Source: Halichondria panicea (taxonomy: Eukaryota > Porifera > Demospongiae > Suberitida > Halichondriidae). Taken from it: 64,000 nt of DNA. Shown here piece after piece: positions 25,389-36,187 of this stretch. The notes beneath the pieces were generated by a model. The model did no database searches, was not told the origin of the DNA, and was given only the letters and a program-made list of their open reading frames with translations. Location: the NCBI RefSeq assembly GCF_963675165.1, contig NC_087393.1, positions 413,502 to 477,501 on the forward strand, in the 5' to 3' direction. The stretch's first letter is position 1, and the number at the start of each line of letters is the position of its first letter. The translations under genes were made by a program, and so were the position numbers.

Positions 25389-25548
25389 GCTAGCTATTAT
25401 AGTGACATTATGATTTGTTCCAAAAATAATAATTACGCATATTCTTCATGTGACTCATTATGTTATTGCAGTAGATAATAAGATAAGGTTCCGAATATTC
25501 TTTTAATTACATTAAGTCTAGCCAACATTCCGCTGTACATGTGGTGAA

Positions 25549-26709
25549 TGTGGTGATCTTAGTAAGCCAATGGTTAGGGGGTTCTCTGTCGTGGCCTTGC
25601 TGCCGCTGTGGTGATCTTAGTAAGCAGATGGTTAGGGGGTGCTCTGTCGTGGCCTTGCTGCCGCTGTGGTGATCTTAGTAAGCCAATGGTTAGGGGGTGC
25701 TCTGTCGTGGCCTTGCTGCCGCTGTGGTGATCTTAGTAAGCAGATGGTTAGGGGGTGCTCTGTCGTGGCCTTGCTGCCGCTGTGGTGATCTTAGTAAGCA
25801 GATGGTTAGGGGGTTCTCTGTCGTGGCCTTGCTGCCGCTGTGGTGATCTTAGTAAGCCAATGGTTAGGGGGTGCTCTGTCGTGGCCTTGCTGCCGCTGTG
25901 GTGATCTTAGTAAGCAGATGGTTAGGGGGTGCTCTGTCGTGGCCTTGCTGCCGCTGTGGTGATCTTAGTAAGCTAATGGTTAGGGGGTTCTCTGTCGTGG
26001 CCTTGCTGCCGCTGTGGTGATCTTAGTAAGCAGATGGTTAGGGGGTTCTCTGTCGTGGCCTTGCTGCCACTGTAGTGATCTTAGTAAGCAGATGGTTAGG
26101 GGGTGCTCTGTCGTGGCCTTGCTGCCGCTGTGGTGATCTTAGTAAGCTAATGGTTAGGGGGTGCTCTGTCGTGGCCTTGCTGCCGCTGTGGTGATCTTAG
26201 TAAGCTAATGGTTAGGGGGTTCTCTGTCGTGGCCTTGCTGCCGCTGTGGTGATCTTAGTAAGCAGATGGTTAGGGGGTTCTCTGTCGTGGCCTTGCTGCC
26301 GCTGTGGTGATCTTAGTAAGCAGATGGTTAGGGGGTGCTCTGTCGTGGCCTTGCTGCCGCTGTGGTGATCTTAGTAAGCAGATGGTTAGGGGTGCTCTGT
26401 CGTGGCCTTGCTGCCGCTGTGGTGATCTTAGTAAGCAGATGGTTAGGGGGTTCTCTGTCGTGGCCTTGCTGCCGCTGTGGTGATCTTAGTAAGCAGATGG
26501 TTAGGGGGTGCTCTGTCGTGGCCTTGCTGCCGCTGTGGTGATCTTAGTAAGCAGATGGTTAGGGGGTGCTCTGTCTGTGGCCTTGCTGCCGCTGTGGTGA
26601 TCTTAGTAAGCTAATGGTTAGGGGGTGCTCTGTCGTGGCCTTGCTGCCGCTGTGGTGATCTTAGTAAGCAGATGGTTAGGGGGTGCTCTGTCTGTGGTCT
26701 TGCTGCCAC
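25549..26709. repeat. 58-bp minisatellite, about 20 copies
   Basis: The unit runs GTGGTGATCTTAGTAAGCAG, ATGGTTAGGGGGTGCTCTGT, CGTGGCCTTGCTGCCGCT. Copies differ at few positions (AGCAGATGG, AGCCAATGG or AGCTAATGG; GTGCTC or GTTCTC) in a mixed order. One copy lacks a G and two carry CTGTGG, pointing to expansion by unequal exchange or slippage. Repeats are contiguous with no spacers. Confidence 0.97.
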
Positions 26710-26787
26710 TAGCAACTGACCACCCTGCATGTATAATAAATGATGTAATGTTCGTGTGATGTTACAAGGTGATTTGTATGCCATAAT

Positions 26788-26980
26788 TATAGCGGGTAAT
26801 TTTCGGGGCGGCAAAACATTGGTGGTTGAGCAATATTTAGTCACTTTGTGAGGATAATATTTTCGTGTTTGCACTGCAGGTAAAGGTAGGCAAGGTCACT
26901 TCATTCGTGGGTAGTGCATGGTCAGAGCTTCAACCACAAAAATCACGAATATTTTGCCCCCACGAAAATGACCAGCTATA
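26788..26980. mobile_element. MITE-like element with TATAGC..GCTATA termini
   Basis: Left end TATAGCGGGTAATTTTCGG and right end CGAAAATGACCAGCTATA are inverted repeats. Internally the arms pair further (GTGGTTGAGC / CTTCAACCAC). The same element occurs at 27320-27521 and, shortened, near 42140-42300. There is no coding capacity. Confidence 0.75.
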
Positions 26981-27319
26981 CGGTAGTTACTCATCAAGTG
27001 TTTGCAATTCCCCCCCTCAACCTCTCACACATGGTCAGCGTCCGCTGGATTTTGTCTAATGTTAATTGTTATTTCTGGAAATTGAGTTTCCCTTGAACTG
27101 ACCTGCTTTCGGATCTTGTGTATATCTAAAGAATTAATAACGGAGATAATAATTAGACATACATTACTACTACATGTTTTTAATACCCCAAGTAAGTGCA
27201 CCTGTCGTGTTGAATTCCGATAATTTCTATAATCCTGCCAGGAATGTGCAATGCATTAGCGCACACTAGTGTAGCAGTGGAGTGGGTGTGGCTCCATTTA
27301 TTGCTCTGGTGTAAGATTG

Positions 27320-27521
27320 TATAGCCGGTAATTTTCGGGGGACCAAACATTCGTGGTTGAGCAATATTTAGTCACTTTGTGGATAATATTTTCGTGGTTG
27401 CTGCTTGCACTGCAGGTAAAGGTATATAGGCAAGGTCGCTTCATTCGTGGGTAAAATAGTAAGAGCTTCAACCATGCACGAAAACCACGAATATTATGTC
27501 CCCCAGAAATTACCAGCTATA
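27320..27521. mobile_element. MITE-like element, second copy of the TATAGC family
   Basis: Left end TATAGCCGGTAATTTTCGGG, right end AATTACCAGCTATA. The internal CGTGGTTGAGCAATATTTAG, TTGCACTGCAGGTAAAGGTA and CCACGAATATT are shared with the copy at 26788. No transposase is present. Confidence 0.78.
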
Positions 27522-29717
27522 CAATATATTGATGTATTGCGGCACACTTTGCTTATAGGTTTATGGTATGTAACTTCGTTTCCTGATACTAGCGTATAAT
27601 TCCTGGTAATGTGTGCGGTAGAGACAGCATCACAATGGCATGCCCTTGATGAATTAAAACAGCATTTTTTTCTAGCCCCAAAATGAGTAAACTTTAGATA
27701 TAGTTGAAACGAATAATAGTTGAAATACGATTTCTGATCTATGTCGCCTAATCACCCGTGTCCTCCCACTTCCTGTAAAACGAGAAGTTCAGCCGTAGCC
27801 TTTAATTAGAGAGCACATCCTTCCTTTGTCTTATCCGGATAATCCACTAATTGTTGATGAGATTGTTTCACGTCCAATTAGCCTCCACTCATGGTTTCTA
27901 TTCATTATAATGATCATTTGTGGGACGATTGCTGAGTAATTAGTGACCATTCATCATGTCAAGCTGAGCTCACACATGGCGTAGTCAAATTGCAGTGATC
28001 CGTATTATTGTACTTAATGAAGCGTGTTGCGACCGTTGTGCAGCTATGGTGAACGCGAGTGGGGGTAATATTCCATTGAGGCTGCACTCTTGTACATATG
28101 TAGCCATGACCACTCTCTATAATACAGCCAGAATGTAAGGATCTGTGTTTAGTAAAGTAGTTTCACCTGGCACAGTATTTTGCAAACATTTTATGATTTT
28201 CTCAAAGGGAACGAGGCTAGCTTATAATTATATGTGGTTAGTATATATACACATGTACATGTAATAATGTTCATTGATATGCAAACTGATTATGATAATT
28301 AATTTTTCATACCCACACGCACGCACGCATGCTCGGAGTTTGGATATGTTATGTAACCACTAGTAACAATTATCTCCCTCTGTTGTCCATTCCACCTCCT
28401 CTGTGATATTGTATGAGCGTACGTAAAGTATCACTTCTATTGTTACATTAAGTAAAGTGTTATATTAAAATTCTATTTTGGTCATTTCCTTCTACTGAGA
28501 GTAAAATAAGATACTCTTGCTCTACCCATTAGCAATAAGGAAATCAAGTTATGATAAGAATTTCCATCTCACCACGTTTCTAAGAATACTAGTAGTTGAT
28601 TCAGTGCTCTTAGTGTTTAAGTGCTTTTAGTGTTTATTTGTAACCTGTGCTGGCAGGACACATGTGTTAGTTTGTCTTGTGCCAGCGGCGGCTCGGGTGA
28701 TTGGTGGGAAGAAATGAATGACGCTTATGTTCAACAATGTTAAGCATGTTAGGTCCATATTCCTGGTAGCTAGAGGCACCATTATAATCGTATGCCCGCC
28801 CTTTACAGATTAAACAGCACATTTTCCGGTCCCAATTGAGGTAGTTAAAAGTACTATTTATCAGGAAATGGCGCGTGTCCTCCACCCACCTATACTACTA
28901 GAAGCCAGAATTTAAGTATTTTCCTGTTTTGGCTTACATGTATACTGTAGAGGCTCCAGTGAGCACAGTGTAGTAGGTATCCTGTAGTCCACATGTTGTG
29001 ATCGGTCACCCGTGGTTATCTATCCCTGTGATCTATTCAGTGCCTAGTGATGTGGGCCTGTTACAATGTATCAGTGAATCAGTCCATGGGATACTAGACT
29101 GTCAATACCATAGACTGTCAATAGAGTGGGTGCGATTATGTCTCATGAAATACTTCTATGGTGTCCAATAATTAAAAGTGTGTGTTCAAAATTATTGGAC
29201 ATTTTAAGTGTATATAATATGTATACACGCGTACTAGTATTTTCATAGTTGTGTTTTAGGTACTTTCCACAATGCATGAGAGGATCATGTGATATGTAGG
29301 TAGAGGCTGTGGGAGTATTGTACCCTGACCCTGGCATGGGTGGTCTTTTTCAGTCAGACATACACAGCAGCAGTCGTATTTTGGATGAAATTTCATTCGC
29401 TAAAGCCATTATTAGCTTTAGATTAGATAACTTAACGTAGCTAGCTTCAACCAGTACTAGAGTTACAGAATGTAATCTATGTGTGTGTCTGGTAACAAGT
29501 TCAGCAGAGAGTAAGTGGACACTACATATCGGCTATTGAGCTGCACCTGGCCTGCATTGTCATAGCTATCATGTTCACTTCCTCATACCTACTATTCATT
29601 CAAGCATGAAGCCTGTAGCGTGAAAGTGCCAATTCTCTATAAAAGCAATCATTATCTGATCTAGGACAACAATTCACTTGAAAACTAAAAGTCTCTCATA
29701 GCTATTGGAACAGTATA

Positions 29718-30665
29718 ATGTCTTCTCAAAGATCAAGCAGTTTGCCCATGATTCAGGTATAGACAGTAGAATATAAAGATTGTACTAGTACTAGACTAAT
29801 AGTTTAAAATTATATGTACAACAGCATTAAATAATGATCATATATTTAACGATATTGTTCTTTCTTTGCACAGGTTAACACTCCTGAAAGAGTACCAAGG
29901 AACATCCTTCCTAAAGAGATCCTCGACCTGCTCAATGAAGTGAAGCAGATGAGAGATGTCACTCAGTCTCTAGTGTGCGACTGCAATGAACCAGATTGTC
30001 CCTTCCAAGAAGACCACTCCATTAATATCGACCAAGTCGAGTTTGACTTGTTTTCAGACTCTCCCAGAGCAAGACGAAATGGTGTTTCAAAAAGTGTGCA
30101 CCCCAGCGGTTTGTTGCTGTCCAGCTCCACAAAAGGAATTGAGAAAAGACGAGATGGAACTATAGTGGAGAGAGATGGTCCAAGATCGATTTCAAGTGAA
30201 GACAGTTTAGAAAAGAGACTTAGAAAATCACACATGTACAATAGTAGTCAACAGTTGGGACAACACTTGAGTGTTTCCAGCACAGTGCTCTCAGATTATG
30301 ACGATTGCCTTGTAGACAGTGATAATTTATTTGGGACTAGCAGTGACGATGATTCAACTTTTTCACGGTTTGAGGTATCAAGGAAACAAATAAAAATGCG
30401 AAAAAATGCGACAAAGCACAAGAGACGTGTGACTATCGTGTGTGGATCATGTAACACCTTACCAACACAGATAAGAATGGGTTCAGACTCTCGCCGGTTC
30501 TCTCAGCACTTACGTAATGCAGCTAGTCTTCCATCGTGCGTGTTCTTTGAAGACGATGAAATGAGTCTGTCAACTTGTTCGAGTTCATCGAGTATCAGCA
30601 CTTCACAACATGCTCCCTGTCTTACAAACTTTGCTAGGCAACACAATGGACTCATTACAGCATGA
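29718..30665 (+). CDS. Unrecognised Ser-rich protein with an N-terminal CxxxxC..C motif
   Basis: Two exons, 29718-29756 and 29874-30665, join in phase 0 to 276 residues starting MSSQRSSSLPMIQ. Not recognised. An N-terminal predicted helix (ILPKEILDLLNEVKQMRDV) is followed by CDCNEPDCPF, then a disordered Ser/Asp-rich region with the acidic runs DYDDC and SSDDDST. A basic block (KQIKMRKNATKHKRR) runs into VTIVCGSC, and a second acidic-Ser stretch lies near the C-terminus. The short first exon is supported by its donor (CAG/GTATAG) and an ATG just upstream. A signalling or nuclear adaptor is possible, but nothing in the sequence fixes a function. Confidence 0.7.
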
Positions 30666-30935
30666 CTGCTGCATATTTTGTGTGTACATGTATGTCTTTG
30701 TGTGCTTTGTGTGCTTTTGTGTATGTGTAATAAATCAATTTGCGTACAACCCCAACATTCCAATAACATACCGCAAAAATCAAGCTGAAGTTTTTCTAAT
30801 TGCATGCGGGCGGGCGGGCGGCTATTCACCTTATGAATCTCATTATTTTGCACGCACTATTTTGTGCCGCATGGACCATTATGCGCATGCGTAGTAGAAA
30901 TAATGGGATAGAAATCCAAATCTGATGCCAGAAAC

Positions 30936-30993
30936 TAGCCTCGAGACCAGGCCGATTAAAATACGTATTTTAATCGGCCTGGTCTCGAGGCTA
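30936..30993. repeat. 58-bp perfect palindrome
   Basis: TAGCCTCGAGACCAGGCCGA... reads identically on both strands with 29-bp arms and no loop, centred on TACGTA. It would extrude as a cruciform or fold as a hairpin if transcribed. Confidence 0.97.
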
Positions 30994-31312
30994 ACCAGAA
31001 ACCAAACTCGAGAGTATTACTTGGAGTGGCCTAATAGTGGTTGGGTCGAAAACAGCAAAAAGCTCCCCTCTGGATCTCACCCAAGACACAAGACACAGTT
31101 ATTTTGAGTTTATATATCTGTTGCCCATATCATTTGTGACATTTGTCTGAATTGCATGTTGGATGAGCCGCTGGCAAAAGGATGTAAACAAGATGGGTAA
31201 CCCTAAAAGGAACGCCCATTAGAATAGACACAAAACGTCATTACTTAAAATATTGTACGTGGTTTCCCAGGACCACTTATTAACGCATGCATGCAGCGAA
31301 AAAAGTTTACAA

Positions 31313-31832
31313 ACAAGTGCAAAAAACATTTTATGAAAAAATGGGAAGAGTAGGGTTGGAAGAGCATGTGCACTGAAGTAACAAAAAGTTTGAAAACAAG
31401 ATTGTGGGTTGGTATAGTCTTGCATGCTCCAACTAGTTGGGGGTGGGGCACGATCTTTATAACAGTTGGGTCCAGCACTACTTCGAGTTTTGAGTGGGCA
31501 GGGCTCATCTGTAGAGTCTCAAAATTTTACACCATGTGTTTCGGTGCTGTAACTGTTAATTTGAAAAAGCCTCATTCAAATGCGTCATTATGTAGAAACA
31601 CATGCAAGTTGATGGTCAAATAGGTGATCAAGCGTGTCAAATAAAGAAAGAGGTGTAACGAGAAGTAGTGCTGGACCCAACTGTTAAAGATCGTGCCCCA
31701 CCCCCAACTAGTTGGAGCATGCAAGACTATACCAACCCACAATCTTGTTTTCGAAGTGTTTGTTACTTCAGTGCACATGCTCTTCCAACCCTACTCTTTC
31801 CCATTTTTTCACAAAATGTTTTTTGCACTTGT
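31313..31832. mobile_element. Foldback element with about 171-bp inverted arms
   Basis: Arm 31313-31484 (ACAAGTGCAAAAAACATTTT...) is repeated inverted at 31662-31832 with about 95% identity by eye. The central spacer is 177 bp. Open frames on both arms are consequences of the symmetry. It is probably a non-autonomous DNA element or a recent inverted duplication. No target duplication is clear. Confidence 0.8.
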
Positions 31833-32181
31833 TCTATTAGGCATGCGCAACTTATTTCTGCGCATGCGCTCTAAAGCCATCAACAAAACGCTTCGCAAAA
31901 CGTGCACTCTTGTAGATGTAAGGATGTGTTTAGTAAACTTCACCTGCACAGTATTGCAAACATTTCTCAAAGGTCGTGTTAAAACACTGTAGCATGCCTA
32001 ATAAGCGTGTAAATGAGTGGAAATCAACAAGCAGCACACATTTCATCAAGTGAAAACTATATAGCATTAGTGCTCCATGTAAGGTCTCCCAGCTCACTCA
32101 CAAGCTAGCCCCAGTATTCCACTAGTCTTATTGCATATCGCACTAGAAGTAAGCAAGAGTAGTCTACATAGCCTGAGGCTG

Positions 32182-33381
32182 ATGATGTCTAGCTTCACTG
32201 ATTCCTTGAAGCCCGTTTCCCAACCCCAGTACACCTACAGGAGAGGGTCACTGAATTTGAATAGTTTCTCACTTGAAGAGGACTGTGGTCTAAGCTCCTC
32301 TCTGCCACTAAATATTTCTAAAGATGACCTTGACAGCTTGGATACACCCAAGAAATCAAAGCAAAAAGGTAACCATTAGCTCAAATGAATAATTTAATAT
32401 GTACAATAATATTCTAAGCTCTAGTATAAATGTTAAATAGTTTTGCTGGCTGCAAGTAAAGGAATAGTATATTGACTTCTTTGCATCCTCCTTTATTTTT
32501 TCATTGCTATAAGAAGTCTCTATATTATCTCCTTCCTCCATGCCTGCACTATAACAGCACTGCAGCATCGGTCTGGGACCTTCTCCTCTGGGTCCCATTC
32601 TCCCACACAGCTGTCCGTGTTTGGCCTGGGGGGATTCCGCCCACGTAGCATTAGTCTCTACTCTCCTAAGAAGAACTTCCTTGGACTGCCCAAGACAAGA
32701 TCACCCTCTGTGAAGAAGTCACCAAAGCATGGCAGTGATACTGGTAGAGACTCCAACACTAGTGCCATCGACGCTGCCTTGGCAACTATCAGAAAACAGT
32801 TGGTAAGATATCATTCTATCTATGCGTGTCCTTTACTTTATTGCTTGTATTTACAGGAACAGCTGTCTGAAGAAGATCAAATAATGGAGGAGAGAGTCAA
32901 TAGACTAACATCAGAGATCAGTAAACTTGTTGTTTTACGTGAGCGAAATCCACGACGAAACTATGGCACTGGGTCGCTGCTCTTCCAACAACTCCCCAAA
33001 CCGTACAAAGGCTACAAGAGAACACTTTCTGACGAATCATGCAGGCATCAACTAGGGGTGGAGATTTCAGACAGTCACTATGGGAATATCGTCCTCTCTG
33101 ATTTGAAGGAGACATGGGAAGAACAAACATTTGAGAAAAGCTGCGAGGAAGAAATCAAGTGTGTTCCGTTTGATCTTGCCTGTATGGAGTTTGACGACCA
33201 TCACAAGCAGAAAGGAAACAGTTTAGGTTCAACTGAATCGATTGATTCATCTGGGTCTCCATTGAGTGGTGTGTGTGTGGTGATTGTGACTGATGCCTCA
33301 GGGGATACTCTGGAGCCAGCCATGGCGGCCTCGCAGACATCAGGGTCTAGCCAAGCAGAAGATGATGTATTCCTGTCCTAA
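32182..33381 (+). CDS. FAM167-like coiled-coil protein
   Basis: Exons 32182-32368, 32558-32802 and 32857-33381 join in frame to about 318 residues. The start is MMSSFTDSLKP, with Met at 32182 or 32185. The N-terminal half is Ser/Pro-rich with basic-Ser motifs (YRRGSLNL, KTRSPSVKK). Across the second junction lies an amphipathic helix, AIDAALATIRKQL then EQLSEEDQIMEERVNRL. It resembles the FAM167 core (EALxWLRxELxEMRxxDQxLxRQLxxLRxxIxKL). The rest is Ser/acid-rich and ends DDVFLS. The FAM167 assignment is tentative, resting on one helical segment. It has the same orientation as the unrecognised gene upstream but no visible similarity to it. Confidence 0.65.
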
Positions 33382-33824
33382 TAAAGACAAGCCATGATGT
33401 GACAACATGACATTAAATATGTGTGGACAATTTGACAATAAAACTGACGATTAAATCTTATCATTAATTAATGTGTATGATGATATGTCATTTGAATGAC
33501 TCTAAATTAATTAATAATTCATGGGGTATGTGTGTATGTATGTTTTCTATTTCTTAAAGCAGTTTTCATGGTTCATTTGAGCGTATCATTAGTTTGTGCA
33601 TTCTTCACTCGCTATGCTATGCATTAAATTCATTTCAAACATTGTTGTTTCCACACAATAAAAACATGTGTGTGAGGCAAATCATTGATGTACATGCATA
33701 ATTATATATAAACAAAAATGTATATGTTGTTGTGTTGCGTGATTACAGCTGACAGACAGAGCTAAACAACGTGCTATTGCAGTTCAAAAACATACACTAA
33801 GGCACAAACAAGAGAGTCCATTAA
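33382..33824. other. Convergent intergenic spacer
   Basis: 3' flanks of the FAM167-like gene (plus) and the death-domain gene (minus). AT-rich, with AATAAA-type signals near 33436 and 33658. No other feature was seen. Confidence 0.6.
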
Positions 33825-35944
33825 TTAAACATCTGAACCGGGCAAAAAATGTTCCTCAATGTCAATGCCTAATCTGACTTGGCCGACCTCCTTCAGAACT
33901 CGGACTAATTCTTGGACAGAGATATCGCTCTCCTTCCATCTAGAGAGCACCTCTGCCCCGCCCCCTCCTCGTGGGATATTGGTTCGCATGAAGTTGATGT
34001 CCTCGGTCGTGAGGAGTTTGAGTTTGGAGCCCGCCAAGCTCCAGTGATCGTAGTTGGAACCCAATACCCGGGTCCAGCGTAGGAACAGCTCAGGTGGAAT
34101 CTGTGTGTGTGGGGGGGGGGGGGGGAGAAGATCATAATCTATACATGTACTAATTTATACATGTACATGTACATGCGAATAGTTCTGTACCAGCCCATAA
34201 TGATACACTGGTGATGAGAATGGGTAAAGATCACCAGAGATACTGACCTCTCTCCTCTGCTCGTAATGTAGTTCCCAAGTGGATGCATTGAGCTCCTCTG
34301 TCCTGAGTAGCTTTTCATCCTCATCCTCATCCTCATCCTCATCCTTGTTCTCATTCTGAGAGGGAGGGGGGTATCACATGATAGTCACCAGAGCATAATG
34401 GGGAGGGGGGCAACATTCATGCTGCTGTACAGCTGCTATAATTTCTTATTTGTGTCAAAAACAGGCTGAAATAGACTTTCGATTTAACAGATCATCTGAA
34501 AAGGCCTTTCTCTGAGCTTTCAGAAAATCATAAAATTAACGTTATTGGACCAACGGAACTAAAGTTGTGTATTTTGAACTCAATACATACCTCCATTTCT
34601 ACGAGCTTCCAGAGAGCGCTTTTGGTCAGTTTGTCAGAATAGGATTTGGAGGGAACATGGAGGGTAATGGCGTCGGCAAAGTTGATGAGTGTGTGGAATT
34701 GAGAGGAGGAGAAAGCTGTGTCCAGTTTATTCAGGACGGCATTTTTGAACGGCTGTTTCATGGAGCCATGAATTCTGTGATGGTTGGGGGGGGTGAGCAT
34801 GAACCGGCGGTATCACCAAACATTGTACATGTACATGACAATATATACCTTAGTACATAGTGATATGGTAAACACGTGCACGTTGCAATTGATGTACACG
34901 AACACAAAATTACTACTTAATTATCAGTTTTTAATAATTAGCTTTTGTCAAATCGACTAATCACAGAACTCATTAGAAAGATGGGTCTGAGAGCTCTACT
35001 GGTTTGGTTACATCATCAGGGAGATCTACTTGTACATGTATACACTGACTCAAGTAGAGTTTGAGAGGAAGCTCTTGCTTATTCTTAACACACTCACCTT
35101 GATCTGAACTCTATGACATTCTGCAGTGGGTGGTAGATGATCATCACTGTCAGAGGACTGTGGTCTTTCAGAAAGAGGGGCAAAATGGCTTCCATGCAGC
35201 CTCGGTTGAGGAAGAGATCCGTCCTTTTCACGAACCCCTCCTTAATGAGCACAGCTAGTAGTCGATCAAAGAACTGGTGGTTGGCTGGGAAATGGATGTA
35301 CGCGTATAGTACAGTAGCGTCTTTGCATCGATAGTACGCTTCTTTCTCCTCACTCCAGTGGAACTTGGCATGATCTCCCATCATGTTGGTGGCTAGGGAC
35401 GGTACGAAATAGTACGTCTCTACTTTCGGCCCATCACTCTCAATCTTGAACATAAGACCGAGAGTCTCCGCCCATCGAACTACCACCTCTTTCTCTGAAT
35501 CGTTTAGCGGGAACTTGCTGACTGTACGTGCAATATTCTCCATGACATAGCCGGGCCAGGGGGTGGTTACAACTGGGAGGGGCTTCAGGTACTTGTTTGT
35601 GACGTGGTAGACCTGATAGACTTGTGCAGCTGCGTCATCGTCATCAGAGAGATTGGAACCCAGCTGGGTCATGAGCTCAATGAGGAAGTGAGGCTTGAGC
35701 AGAGCATCTGGGTGGAGTGGGTGTGTGTGTGTGTGGGGAGGGGGCGGTCATAAGAGGAGTATTAGGAGGGCAAGATTGGACAGACATACAAGCATAGTGT
35801 ACAGTATGTACAGCAGTAGAAAAAATGCTGCAACTGGAACATTAAATATAAAATTATGATAGTAAACAATAGGAAATGCTGCTATACAGAAGTGTAGTAT
35901 ATATACACAAACTATTGAGCTACTGTAACAGCACGCACACACAT

Positions 35945-36032
<88 letters not shown>

Positions 36033-36143
36033 ACGCACACACACACACACACACACACGCACGCACACGCACACCACACACACACGCACACGCACACGCA
36101 CACCCACACGCACGCACGCACACACGCACACGCACACACACGC

Positions 36144-36187
<44 letters not shown>

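Larger units (their letters stand above)
24142..29717. other. 5.6-kb gene-free stretch
   Basis: No coding exon is supported on either strand. Open frames here are short and without family features, and several are produced by the tandem arrays. It contains the 20-bp array (25231-25388), the 58-bp minisatellite (about 25549-26709), and MITE-like copies at 26788-26980 and 27320-27521. A short sequence near 28130-28210 (GTTTAGTAAAGTAGTTTCACCTGG) recurs diverged near 31920-31975. Enhancers or a long upstream intron for the gene at 29718 cannot be excluded. Confidence 0.6.
30666..32181. repeat. Intergenic stretch rich in inverted repeats
   Basis: Between two + strand genes. It holds the palindrome at 30936-30993 and the long inverted repeat at 31313-31832. 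NRF1-like TGCGCATGCG motifs appear near 30880 and 31860. No exon is supported. Confidence 0.7.

Noticed and set aside
26335-26541. Repetitive frame with LCRGLAAAVVILVSRWLG units and similar frames
   Set aside because: It is produced by the 58-bp minisatellite. 58 is not a multiple of 3, so the frame shifts every unit, and there is no splice or start context.
25549-26709. Regular repeats considered as a CRISPR array
   Set aside because: Units are contiguous with no unique spacers, there are no cas genes, and the surrounding genes are eukaryotic.
31219-31992. Overlapping frames on both strands with shared peptides such as HAPTSWGWG
   Set aside because: They arise from the two arms of the inverted repeat and carry no start, splice or family evidence.
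35748-36185. Long Val/Cys- or His/Thr-repeat frames on both strands, also near 41650-41941, 42453-42692 and 63626-63876
   Set aside because: They are translations of CA/GT microsatellites, which are open in several frames by composition.
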